A stretch of 7,287 nt of DNA from Candidatus Methanofastidiosia archaeon (GCA_003558335.1 PWMA01000105.1:1-7287), one strand, 5' to 3'. Shown: positions 1 to 5,947, numbered from the stretch's first letter. Notes: a model not told the origin generated them from the letters alone. Made by a program: numbers and translations.

Positions 1-95
1 ACAAAACTTAAAAACTTATCTAATTTATTTCATTCTGATAAAAATAAAATTATACTGATTTAATCTTGTAATAACAATCTTCTATTTTTCTATGC

Positions 96-110
96 CGAAA
101 AGTTTAAATA
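96..110 (+). promoter_or_regulatory. Distal archaeal promoter upstream of tfe
   Basis: A CGAAAAG BRE-like stretch is followed directly by TTTAAATA (103-110), a textbook archaeal BRE+TATA pair. Transcription would start near 130, giving tfe a leader of about 80 nt. It is the better match of two tandem elements before tfe. The rest of 1-209 is AT-rich with no other coding signal, and the upstream gene lies outside the window. Confidence 0.55.
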
Positions 111-143
111 GATCCATCTTTTTCCTAATCAAAGACACTGTAA

Positions 144-159
144 GCAAACATTTATATAA
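144..159 (+). promoter_or_regulatory. Proximal archaeal promoter of tfe
   Basis: GCAAACA (BRE-like, purine/A-rich) precedes TTTATATAA (151-159). The expected start is near 178-182, leaving a leader of about 30 nt before ATG 210. That leader contains a weak Shine-Dalgarno-like GAAGGG (199-204). Together with the element at 96-110 it forms a tandem promoter. Confidence 0.55.
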
Positions 160-209
160 AATAAAGACATATTAAGTTATTGTTTGAATTTTTTAATTGA
201 AGGGATACT

Positions 210-710
210 ATGGAACTAGATCAAAGATTACTATTTGATTTTCTCGAAGAGTTGTTAGGCGAAGAAGGGGTAGAAGTTGCAAACATAATATATGAAAAAG
301 AAGCAACTGATGAAGAGATCTCAAAAGTCACTCAGCTAAGAATAAATAATGTAAGAAGGGCATTATATAAGCTATATGATTCCAGACTTGCCAATTATAG
401 AAGGATAAAAGATAAAGAAACGGGATGGTATATCTATTATTGGAAAATGGATCTTTCTAAAGCACCTGAAATAATAGATAAAAGAGAGAAAGATTATGCA
501 GATCATCTTCAAGAACTCTTTGAATACGAAAAAGACAATATGTTTTTTGCTTGTAAAAATAATTGTTCCAAAGTTCCATTTGATGTCGCTGAGCAGCTTA
601 ATTTTAAATGTAACATTTGTGGGGAGAAATTAGATTTTTTTGATAATTCTGAAATGATAAAAGAGCTAGAAGACGCATTGTCAAAATTTAAAAAAGTTGA
701 CGGCAGCTAA
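210..710 (+). CDS. tfe: Transcription factor E (TFE, alpha subunit)
   Basis: TFE is the archaeal counterpart of the TFIIE alpha subunit. It binds RNA polymerase at the clamp/stalk and helps open promoter DNA. The 166-residue length is close to the family norm. Residues about 1-85 form the winged helix of the TFE/IIE-alpha HTH domain, with the characteristic run RRALYKLYDSRLANYRR (49-65) and the W-rich wing GWYIYYWK (72-79). A charged linker helix (about 90-110) leads to a zinc ribbon with cysteines C115, C119, C134 and C137. The first knuckle is CKNNC (C-x3-C) and the second is CNIC followed by GEKL. ATG 210 has a weak GAAGGG upstream. The HD-domain gene follows 7 nt after the stop codon, so co-transcription is likely. 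The identification is firm from the domain order and motif spacing. Confidence 0.95.
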   Translation: MELDQRLLFDFLEELLGEEGVEVANIIYEKEATDEEISKVTQLRINNVRRALYKLYDSRLANYRRIKDKETGWYIYYWKMDLSKAPEIIDKREKDYADHLQELFEYEKDNMFFACKNNCSKVPFDVAEQLNFKCNICGEKLDFFDNSEMIKELEDALSKFKKVDGS

Positions 711-717
711 GGGCAGT

Positions 718-1227
718 ATGATATCTAAAGAAGACGCAATATTTTTATTAAGAGTTAACGGATGTTCAAAAAAATTAATAAATCATTGTATTAATGTTTC
801 GAATTATGCCTTGGAAATGGGTAAAAAGGCTTCAAATGATTTTAAACTTGATCTAAGTTTAATAGAAATTGGAGGATTACTACACGATATAGGCAGATCC
901 AGAACAAACGATATCCATCATGGGACGATAGGAGCAAAAATTATTAGAGATCTAGGATTGGATGAAAAACTTGTACTTATATGTGAACGGCACATTGGTT
1001 CTGGAATAGATAAAAAGGAAGCAGAAAAATTAGGATTACCTTCTAAAAATTATTTGCCTGAAACTATAGAAGAAAAAATAGTGTGCCATGCCGATAATTT
1101 TTTTATAAATAGTAAAATAGTAAGTTTTGAAAGGGTGTTAAATAGATTTATAAATGATTTGGGTAAAGATCACCCCTCGTGTAAAAGACTACTATTTCTA
1201 CAAAATGAGCTTCAAAAATATCTTTAA
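718..1227 (+). CDS. HD-domain phosphohydrolase-like protein (TIGR00295 type)
   Basis: This is a 169-residue single-domain HD-superfamily protein, probably a metal-dependent phosphohydrolase; the substrate is unknown. Numbered from ATG 718, the metal-site pattern is H23 (INHC), H56-D57 within LLHDIGR, H67/H68 (DIHHG), H92 (ERHIGSGI) and D126 (CHADNFF). RHIGSGI, the LGLP motif and EEKIVCHADN are hallmarks of the archaeal TIGR00295 HDIG family. I chose ATG 718 over the in-frame TTG at 697: the shorter form begins MISKEDAIFLL, as family members do, lies 7 nt after tfe, and has AAGGG (709-713) just ahead. The TTG start would add eight residues overlapping the end of tfe. The close spacing suggests an operon with tfe. 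From memory, archaeal tfe is often near a tRNA 2'-O-methylase gene and sometimes this HD family; no methylase gene is present here. Confidence 0.88.
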   Translation: MISKEDAIFLLRVNGCSKKLINHCINVSNYALEMGKKASNDFKLDLSLIEIGGLLHDIGRSRTNDIHHGTIGAKIIRDLGLDEKLVLICERHIGSGIDKKEAEKLGLPSKNYLPETIEEKIVCHADNFFINSKIVSFERVLNRFINDLGKDHPSCKRLLFLQNELQKYL

Positions 1228-1234
1228 GTATTTA

Positions 1235-1312
1235 TTTATATATAACTTCAATATAAATTGAACCTTATGCCAATATTTATATAGTATTTTTATATTTAGT
1301 ATTTGAGGTGAT
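1235..1312 (+). promoter_or_regulatory. Promoter and Shine-Dalgarno site of the SIMPL gene
   Basis: Two TATA-like elements lie in the gap after the HD gene: TTTATATATAA (1235-1245) and TTTATATA (1276-1283). The first would give a start near 1265 and a leader of about 50 nt. The second would start near 1303, at the edge of the Shine-Dalgarno site. GAGGTGAT (1305-1312) is a strong archaeal ribosome-binding site 4 nt before ATG 1317. It also shows that the in-frame GTG at 1308 is part of this site and not the start codon. Confidence 0.6.
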
Positions 1313-1316
1313 AACA

Positions 1317-2021
1317 ATGGAAGCTGATAAAATCTTTGGAATTGTGGCCATAATTTTGGCATTGGGATTAGTTGCCGTAGCAATAACTCCATCAACTCAA
1401 GGACAATATGATCATTTGCAAGTAACTGGAACTTCAACTTTAAAAGAGTCGCCAGATCAAGCTACGATATTTTTAAACATTGAAACTAGAAAAGATACGG
1501 CTTTACTCTCACAAGAAGAGGCATCAAGAATTTTAGACCAAGTTATAAAAACTTTAGAAAGAGAAGGAATACCTTTAGACAAGATTCAAACTGAAATGTT
1601 TAGCATGTATCCTGAATATCATTACCCCAGAGATGGTGAACCTGTTTTATTGGGTTATAGAACAGTCTATGGTTTAAAAGTAGTCACTACTGATCTAGAA
1701 AAAATTGGGAATGTCATAGATTCTTCCATAAGAGCGGGAGCAAACAGAGTAAGAAACATTGAATTTGGACTCAGTGATTCAAAAATGGAAGAGGCGAAAA
1801 TCGAAGTTATTAAAGATGCAGTAAATAATGCATATATTAAAGCTAATTCTATGGCAGAAGTAGGTAACTTTAAACTTGGAAAGATTTCACACATAAGTGA
1901 ATCTTCGTACAACATAATCCCGTATAGCAGAGGTCTAGAAACAATAATGGAAGATTCTGCAATTATACCTCCAGCAGATGTAGAGATAAAGGCTAGTGTT
2001 TCAGTAACTTATAAGATTTAA
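1317..2021 (+). CDS. SIMPL-domain (DUF541, YggE-like) membrane-anchored protein
   Basis: This 234-residue protein has one hydrophobic segment near the N-terminus (about 7-24, IFGIVAIILALGLVAVAI), followed by an exported domain; the segment is either a signal anchor or a signal peptide. The rest matches the SIMPL/DUF541 family (PF04402): VTGTSTLKESPDQA (36-49) at the start, a GYR-V strand (113-118), and the C-terminal helix with NNAYIKANSMAEV then KLGKISHISES (about 170-196). E. coli YggE, a family member, has been linked to reduced oxidative stress, but no reaction is known. It has its own promoter and a strong Shine-Dalgarno site, so it is probably transcribed separately from tfe and the HD gene. 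The GTG at 1308 was rejected as start because it lies inside the ribosome-binding site. Confidence 0.88.
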   Translation: MEADKIFGIVAIILALGLVAVAITPSTQGQYDHLQVTGTSTLKESPDQATIFLNIETRKDTALLSQEEASRILDQVIKTLEREGIPLDKIQTEMFSMYPEYHYPRDGEPVLLGYRTVYGLKVVTTDLEKIGNVIDSSIRAGANRVRNIEFGLSDSKMEEAKIEVIKDAVNNAYIKANSMAEVGNFKLGKISHISESSYNIIPYSRGLETIMEDSAIIPPADVEIKASVSVTYKI

Positions 2022-2025
2022 TATT

Positions 2026-2073
2026 TATTTACATTATTTTATAATTTTATTTTTGATTTAAATTTAATTTTTA
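2026..2073 (+). terminator. T-rich terminator region after the SIMPL gene
   Basis: Several T-runs (TTTT and TTTTT, separated by a few A residues) follow the SIMPL stop codon with no clear hairpin. This is the kind of T-rich tract at which archaeal RNA polymerase terminates. In such an AT-rich genome the assignment is tentative. Confidence 0.4.
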
Positions 2074-2074
2074 G

Positions 2075-2115
2075 TAAAAGCTTTTATATTGATTATAGGT
2101 AATAATTTTGGTGGG
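2075..2115 (+). promoter_or_regulatory. Promoter and ribosome-binding site of the Lrp/AsnC gene
   Basis: TAAAAGC followed by TTTTATATT (2082-2090) forms a BRE+TATA element, with an expected transcription start near 2108-2112. GGTGGG (2110-2115) lies 3 nt before ATG 2119, so the leader would be very short. The upstream in-frame TTG at 2089 overlaps the TATA element and cannot be the start of this transcript. Confidence 0.55.
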
Positions 2116-2118
2116 TTA

Positions 2119-2562
2119 ATGGATGAGCTTGATAGGAAGATAATTTTAGAATTAAATAAAGACTCACGACTTTCATTTAGAGAAATATCAAAAAATCTTA
2201 ACATTGCAGTAGGAACAATTTCACATAGAATAAAAAAAATGGAAGAGGAAGGCGTTATCAAAGGTTATGTACCTGTTGTTGATCCTTCTAAAGCGGGTTA
2301 TGATTTCATTGCAGTCATAAGTGTTACTATAAAAAGGGGCAAACTGCAAGATGTCGCCTCTCTTCTTGATAGATTTGATAATATAGTGTCCATATATAAT
2401 GTAACTGGAAACTACGACGCTTTAATTATTGCTCGATTTAAAAACAGAGTTCAATTAAATAGCTTTGTAAAAGAACTTCAAACTTTTGATAACGTTGATA
2501 AAACAAATACTTCTTTAGTATTGAATACAATCAAAGAAGATATTCGGGTAAAGTTTGAATAA
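2119..2562 (+). CDS. Lrp/AsnC-family transcriptional regulator
   Basis: A complete 147-residue Lrp/AsnC-type DNA-binding regulator. The N-terminal HTH (1-50) begins with the family signature LDRKIILELNKDSRLSF, then REISKNLNIAVGTISHRIKKMEEEGVIKG, where the second helix pair is the recognition unit. A hinge (VPVVDPSKAGYD, 51-62) leads to the RAM ligand/oligomerisation domain (about 63-140), which carries VTGNYDALII (95-104), the conserved turn that in relatives lies by the effector site. Such proteins form dimers to octamers and respond to amino acids or related metabolites. The effector cannot be read from this sequence. ATG 2119 is preferred because the longer TTG start (2089) falls in the promoter. 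No clear metabolic target gene is adjacent, so autoregulation or a distant regulon is possible. It converges on pelota. Confidence 0.93.
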   Translation: MDELDRKIILELNKDSRLSFREISKNLNIAVGTISHRIKKMEEEGVIKGYVPVVDPSKAGYDFIAVISVTIKRGKLQDVASLLDRFDNIVSIYNVTGNYDALIIARFKNRVQLNSFVKELQTFDNVDKTNTSLVLNTIKEDIRVKFE

Positions 2563-2568
2563 AACCTT

Positions 2569-2601
2569 ATATAATATCATATTTTACATATGAGATTATA
2601 T
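2569..2601. terminator. AT-rich palindrome between convergent genes
   Basis: Bases 2569-2582 and 2588-2601 are complementary at 13 of 14 positions (the one A/G mismatch is 2576 against 2594), separated by a 5-nt loop. It fills most of the 43-nt gap between the stop codons of the Lrp-type gene (+) and pelota (-). It could serve as a two-way transcript end or a regulator site. Stem-loops are not required for archaeal termination, so the role is inferred. Confidence 0.4.
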
Positions 2602-2605
2602 TTAT

Positions 2606-3655
2606 TTAAAGTTCGTCAATTTTAAATCTTAAAGTGGCTCCTATGCCTCCAATTCCTTCAAGTTTTTTACCAGCGTCATGTTCACTTGATATTACGTGAA
2701 CTTTAGCCCTCTGTTCTCTAGATTTTTCTGTTATACTTTCATACTCAACTTTTCTAATACAATGATCAACTACTAATAATTCATCAATTGCCCCATATTC
2801 TAACGCTTTTTTTATTGGCCCGACTCCATAAACTGCTTCATTTTTTATTATCAACTCAAATAATCTTTCTACTGCATCAGTTTCAATAGACACCCTAAGA
2901 TCTTTTTGTACCTTTTCCAGCATACCTCTCTTGATGCATTCGTAAATTCCAGCTCTGCCACCTGTTGAAACATTTTCATTTGCTATAAAATTAGTCAGCT
3001 CATTTTTGTATTCTTTTATATACTCCATAAACTCATCTTTATAAAATCCAGGTCCTGCCACAATGATAGTTTTTAAATTATATTTATTTATCATTTCTAA
3101 AATTTTGGAAGAGGTTTCTGAAAAAAATTCACGTTTGTCTTTGTCCCTAGAAGTTTGCTCGTGTTTTCCAGCTATATTCTTAGCAACTGAAACTGGAAAA
3201 TCTACTCCATATTGAGTAACAAGTCCAAATTCTGCATCTCCTTCTTCTATACAAACAATTAAAACTTTAGGAGTTAATGTATCTTTTATTGCTCTCTCTA
3301 TTCTATCCAATTGATGATTTTTCCAATCTTTAGTTATTGTCAAAACTGAGCCTTCCTCTAAATTAAAGGTGTGATAATTTCCTGATTCCTCCCCTTGCGT
3401 AATTGTCCCAGTAACCCTCAGCCTCATTATTTCCTTAGCAAATTCAATTTTTTCAACCTTTATTTCTAGCTTTACAGGGATCCTTTCAAGTTTTTCGCTC
3501 CTTATCTTATCTCCTTTTTTTACCTCTTTACGATAAGTTTTACCAAATAAGAGATCTCCATTTTCTATGATGTGAGACAGATGCCAAAGGTCATCAGAAT
3601 TATCTGCTCTAAGTTTTAATATTCCTTTGTCAAGCTCTTTATAGATTATTTTCAT
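2606..3655 (-). CDS. pelA: Pelota / Dom34 ribosome rescue factor
   Basis: Archaeal Pelota is an aRF1-related protein that, with aEF1A and ABCE1, recognises stalled ribosomes with an empty A site and splits them. The 349-residue length fits the family. Domain 1 (about 1-127, Sm-like) has DDLWHLSHIIENGDLL (21-36) and the RKEVKKGD stretch that in relatives contacts the A site. Domain 2 (about 128-258) has the family's GPGF (201-204) and ENVSTGGRAGIYE (227-239). Domain 3 (about 260-349, eL30-like) has YGVGPIKKALEYGAIDELLV and ends with SSEHDAGKKLEGIGGIGA then TLRF. There is no GGQ motif, which separates it from release factor aRF1. Its ATG directly abuts the stop codon of the cyclophilin-like gene, so it is probably translated by coupling, and it is the last gene of the nop5 cluster. 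Confidence 0.96.
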   Translation of the reverse strand: MKIIYKELDKGILKLRADNSDDLWHLSHIIENGDLLFGKTYRKEVKKGDKIRSEKLERIPVKLEIKVEKIEFAKEIMRLRVTGTITQGEESGNYHTFNLEEGSVLTITKDWKNHQLDRIERAIKDTLTPKVLIVCIEEGDAEFGLVTQYGVDFPVSVAKNIAGKHEQTSRDKDKREFFSETSSKILEMINKYNLKTIIVAGPGFYKDEFMEYIKEYKNELTNFIANENVSTGGRAGIYECIKRGMLEKVQKDLRVSIETDAVERLFELIIKNEAVYGVGPIKKALEYGAIDELLVVDHCIRKVEYESITEKSREQRAKVHVISSEHDAGKKLEGIGGIGATLRFKIDEL

Positions 3656-4021
3656 TTAATCTCTTTCTACGATAATAGTCTCGCCATCTTTTATTTGATT
3701 TAGATTGTCTAGTGATTCTTCAATTTTACCAAAAACGTTTACCGCACTTGCAGGTCTAATTTCATTTTCTAACGATGCAGGAGTTTTACCAAAAAAAATA
3801 CAGAATGCGTTACCTTCAGGCCAAAGTCCTAAATCCCCCTTATTAACTATTTCTTTTGGATCTTCATAATCTAATTGTATGGGAATTGAAAAATAGATTT
3901 CACCCCCCCATCTAAATCCCTTGGCTTTAAATGGAAGTGATTCATAAATAGCTTTAGCTGTTTCTGTTTCATCCAATATGGCTTTAAATTCAAATTTATC
4001 TGATTTAATCTTTATTCTCAT
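3656..4021 (-). CDS. Cyclophilin-like fold protein (PF04126/DUF369 type)
   Basis: A 121-residue single-domain protein with the motifs of the archaeal/bacterial cyclophilin-like family typified by Thermotoga TM1367: AIYESLPF (24-31), RWGGEIYFSIP (37-47), GDLGLWPEGNAFCIFFGKT (62-80) and RPASAVNVFGKI (89-100). Members share a beta-barrel related to cyclophilins, but no peptidyl-prolyl isomerase activity can be assumed and the function is unknown. It sits 24 nt downstream of nop5, and its TAA stop is immediately followed by the pelota ATG. No Shine-Dalgarno site precedes its own ATG; the upstream bases are A/T only apart from single C and G residues. The placement suggests co-expression with the RNP and ribosome rescue genes, but a direct functional link is inference. 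Confidence 0.87.
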   Translation of the reverse strand: MRIKIKSDKFEFKAILDETETAKAIYESLPFKAKGFRWGGEIYFSIPIQLDYEDPKEIVNKGDLGLWPEGNAFCIFFGKTPASLENEIRPASAVNVFGKIEESLDNLNQIKDGETIIVERD

Positions 4022-4045
4022 ACTAAATAATTATTAAAATAAGAT

Positions 4046-5236
4046 TTAAGATTTTCCCTTTTTAAATTTGGATTTTTCATATTTTTTCTTTAGCCTCTTT
4101 CCAAACCTTTTTTCGGGAAGTTTTTCTTTAGTAGGAGGAGGATTGGGATACTTTCTTTCAATTTCTGAAACTCTTTTTAAAAAATCGTTTCTAAGCATAT
4201 CTCCAATATATTCTCCACCTTCATTATCAACTCTAGCGGCAATTGCTATCTTTGATGCAAGTGTCCTTGCAATTTTTCCTTTTTGCCACCATGGAGATTT
4301 TCCAATTTCTGGATTTTGTAATATTATTCCGTATTTTGGAGGATCTGCACCAGTCTTCAAATGCCTGAAAAGAGCCTTTTCTGCACCCATAAGTTGTATT
4401 GTGGACGAAGGTTTAACTGATAAGTTTTTAAGTCCTCCAGCATGTGAAATAAGCTTAGCGGCAATAATAGGAGTTGCAACCATTGAAGTGTTGGGGGCTA
4501 TTTGTTTTACTAGATTTATAATATAATTTTCTAAGATTTCCTTTTTTTTATACAATATATCAATTAATTCAGCAATTTCTTTTATCTGAGAATGATCTTC
4601 ATGAGTTAATTCTACACCGAGAGACTTTTCAATAATTTTGTCTGAAAAAGTAATTTCATAAGATAGTAAGTCTTTTTTATCTTCATATTGAGTTTTATTA
4701 CCTATTTTTAAAATAAACTCAATTAATTTTTTATTTTCAGGAATAGCTGCTATTGATTCGGGAAAGTGTATAGAATACCACTCCCTAATTCTCTCAAGAA
4801 ATAAATTAATTGTTTCGTCAAACTCATTAAGGGAATATACTGCATTAATAATAAGTTTGTCCCTTTCACCTAATAGAATTTTAACTTTTAATCTAGCCAT
4901 CTCTTGAAGAATAGCTTTTTGTTTTTTTCTATAATCTCCTTCATAAATTGGCCTTTGTTCTAGTACATAAGAATGATTTGCTCTGAATAACGTTCCACCT
5001 TCATTTGGAAAATTAAATTGAAAGAGGTTTTTTTCTTTTAACTCATATTCAGAAAAAAAAGACAAATCTGGATTCCTTTCAATTAATTTCTTTAGTTCAA
5101 ATGGTACATTGCCTTTTTCTAATTTAATTAAAGATTTAACTATGGATCTAGCGTTACCTGAAAAGGCTTCAAAATCGTTAATTTTACCTTCACCATCGAT
5201 AAGGTAAATCCCGCTTACATTTACACAAATATACAT
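4046..5236 (-). CDS. nop5: Nop5 (Nop56/58-like) C/D-box sRNP core protein
   Basis: Nop5 bridges L7Ae-bound C/D-box guide RNA and the methylase fibrillarin in the archaeal RNP that 2'-O-methylates rRNA and tRNA. The 396-residue protein has a fibrillarin-binding N-terminal domain (about 1-100), a coiled-coil region (about 105-240) with REWYSIHFPE (151-160) at the usual place, and the RNA-binding NOP domain (about 245-340). The NOP domain carries the family signature GAEKALFRHLKTGADPPKYG (284-303), then KSPWWQKGKIARTLASK and IAIAARVD. A lysine/arginine-rich tail (about 369-396) ends the protein, as in many homologues. In many archaea the fibrillarin gene directly follows nop5. Here the next genes are the cyclophilin-like gene and pelota, and fibrillarin is absent from the window. 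A TATA-like element at 5263-5271 suggests a nearly leaderless transcript. Confidence 0.96.
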   Translation of the reverse strand: MYICVNVSGIYLIDGEGKINDFEAFSGNARSIVKSLIKLEKGNVPFELKKLIERNPDLSFFSEYELKEKNLFQFNFPNEGGTLFRANHSYVLEQRPIYEGDYRKKQKAILQEMARLKVKILLGERDKLIINAVYSLNEFDETINLFLERIREWYSIHFPESIAAIPENKKLIEFILKIGNKTQYEDKKDLLSYEITFSDKIIEKSLGVELTHEDHSQIKEIAELIDILYKKKEILENYIINLVKQIAPNTSMVATPIIAAKLISHAGGLKNLSVKPSSTIQLMGAEKALFRHLKTGADPPKYGIILQNPEIGKSPWWQKGKIARTLASKIAIAARVDNEGGEYIGDMLRNDFLKRVSEIERKYPNPPPTKEKLPEKRFGKRLKKKYEKSKFKKGKS

Positions 5237-5262
5237 GTATATCTCAAGTCAAAGACATATTC

Positions 5263-5283
5263 TTTTTTAAATGTTTTTTGTTT
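5263..5283 (-). promoter_or_regulatory. Likely promoter of the nop5 cluster
   Basis: On the minus strand an A-rich BRE-like stretch leads into TTTAAAAAA (5271 down to 5263), 35 nt ahead of ATG 5236. The expected start is about 8 nt before the ATG, so the mRNA would be almost leaderless. No Shine-Dalgarno site is present. The element is degenerate, and read-through from the small membrane gene 47 nt upstream is also possible. Confidence 0.4.
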
Positions 5284-5556
5284 TTATTTTTTGAATTGTT
5301 TTATTATCCCCAAACCAACAAGTATGAGGTATATGTATAGTCCGAAAAGGAGTCCTAAAAGAAAATCTAAGGCAATTCTAATAAGATGATGATCTGGGTA
5401 AATATATCTATCAATTATAAAAACTGACATACTTGCTAAAATAAAAGTTATCATTATGAACCAGACGATATCTCTTGCATCTTTGAAATATTTTAATATA
5501 AAATAGCCAAATATTAATCCTAATGTTAAAGAAATAATGATTATGAGGTAATTCAT
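5284..5556 (-). CDS. Small three-helix membrane protein, unknown function
   Basis: This 90-residue, strongly hydrophobic protein has three predicted membrane helices: about 2-22, 29-48 and 59-84. The loops are short and charged: KYFKDARD (22-29) and DRYIYPDHHLIR (49-60). The positive C-terminus (KQFKK) suggests an inside orientation for that end. I do not recognise a family. It lies between the Cys-paired winged-helix gene (44 nt upstream) and nop5 (47 nt downstream) on the same strand. It has its own promoter-like element ending 22 nt before the ATG and no Shine-Dalgarno site, consistent with leaderless expression. Although short, the clean hydrophobic pattern, the promoter and the packing between neighbours argue that it is a real gene. 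Confidence 0.75.
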   Translation of the reverse strand: MNYLIIIISLTLGLIFGYFILKYFKDARDIVWFIMITFILASMSVFIIDRYIYPDHHLIRIALDFLLGLLFGLYIYLILVGLGIIKQFKK

Positions 5557-5578
5557 GACTACTTATAGGGGTTTGATA

Positions 5579-5593
5579 CTAATAAGTTTTTCG
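5579..5593 (-). promoter_or_regulatory. Promoter of the small membrane protein gene
   Basis: On the minus strand CGAAAAA (5593-5587) is followed by CTTATTAG (5586-5579), a good archaeal BRE+TATA pair. The TATA element starts about 29 nt before ATG 5556, the spacing expected for a leaderless transcript. It lies in the gap just after the stop codon of the upstream gene. Confidence 0.55.
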
Positions 5594-5600
5594 TTTTGAC

Positions 5601-5843
5601 TCAACCTGCACCGGAGCATCCGTCATCTCCTGAAGTGTACTCTGAGTTTACGCCAACTATTGCAGGAATAGAATATTTTCCACAACATTCTTCAATTAAT
5701 TTTTCTGATTTTAATTTATTGCAACACTCTTCTACTTGATCGATTGTAGATTTAGTCATATCGGATATTTTTTCAGGAGAAATTTCACCCCTCTGATAAA
5801 TTAGTGTTAATATCCTTGATTTAAGTTCATCACTACATACCAT
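5601..5843 (-). CDS. Small winged-helix protein with paired cysteines
   Basis: An 80-residue protein that resembles a minimal winged-helix DNA-binding domain. Residues 5-17 (DELKSRILTLIYQ) would be helix 1, 22-29 (SPEKISDM) helix 2, 32-48 the recognition helix, and 49-58 (LIEECCGKYS) the wing. Cysteines occur as pairs, C40-C41 and C53-C54, with further single cysteines C3 and C76 (tail GDDGCSGAG). The arrangement recalls small FeoC-like or metal/redox-sensing winged-helix proteins, but the spacing is not one I recognise, so the function is unassigned. The ATG is supported by AGGTG (5853-5849) 5 nt upstream and a TATA element further up. A three-helix membrane protein follows 44 nt downstream. 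A regulatory role responding to metal or thiol state is inference. Confidence 0.75.
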   Translation of the reverse strand: MVCSDELKSRILTLIYQRGEISPEKISDMTKSTIDQVEECCNKLKSEKLIEECCGKYSIPAIVGVNSEYTSGDDGCSGAG

Positions 5844-5848
5844 TACTA

Positions 5849-5889
5849 CACCTGATAAAAATCAAAAAAATTAATATATAAGTTTATTT
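5849..5889 (-). promoter_or_regulatory. Promoter and Shine-Dalgarno site of the Cys-paired gene
   Basis: On the minus strand AAATAAA leads into CTTATATATTAA (5882-5871), a strong TATA element with an A-rich BRE. The expected start is near 5852-5856. AGGTG (5853-5849) lies 5 nt before ATG 5843, so the predicted leader is barely long enough to hold the site. Confidence 0.55.
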
Positions 5890-5902
5890 GCAAATTATTA
5901 TT

Positions 5903-5947
5903 AAAAAAGCATATATTTCTGGGCTTGTAACTTTCTATTGAAAAAAA
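5903..5947 (-). terminator. T-tract terminator of the receiver gene
   Basis: On the minus strand a run of seven T (5947-5941) follows directly after the TGA stop of the receiver gene. A second run of six T (5908-5903) comes about 35 nt later. Such T-tracts without hairpins are the usual archaeal terminators. This supports the receiver gene being transcribed separately from the genes downstream. Confidence 0.55.

Noticed and set aside
1..209. Possible RNA gene before tfe
   Set aside because: No cloverleaf, box motifs or stable stem was found. Apart from the two promoters it is plain AT-rich sequence.
1198..1437. Open frame of 79 codons on the minus strand
   Set aside because: It overlaps the promoter and start of the SIMPL gene antisense, has no motif, and its composition reflects AT-rich noncoding DNA.
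1667..1915. Open frame of 82 codons on the minus strand
   Set aside because: It is wholly antisense to the SIMPL domain coding region, with no recognisable domain and no promoter.
2064..2261. Open frame of 65 codons on the minus strand
   Set aside because: It is antisense to the Lrp-type HTH region and its promoter, with no family resemblance.
4068..4526. Open frame of 152 codons on the plus strand
   Set aside because: It lies antisense to the conserved C-terminal half of Nop5. The hydrophobic, Ser/Phe-rich translation is typical of the complement of Lys-rich coding sequence.
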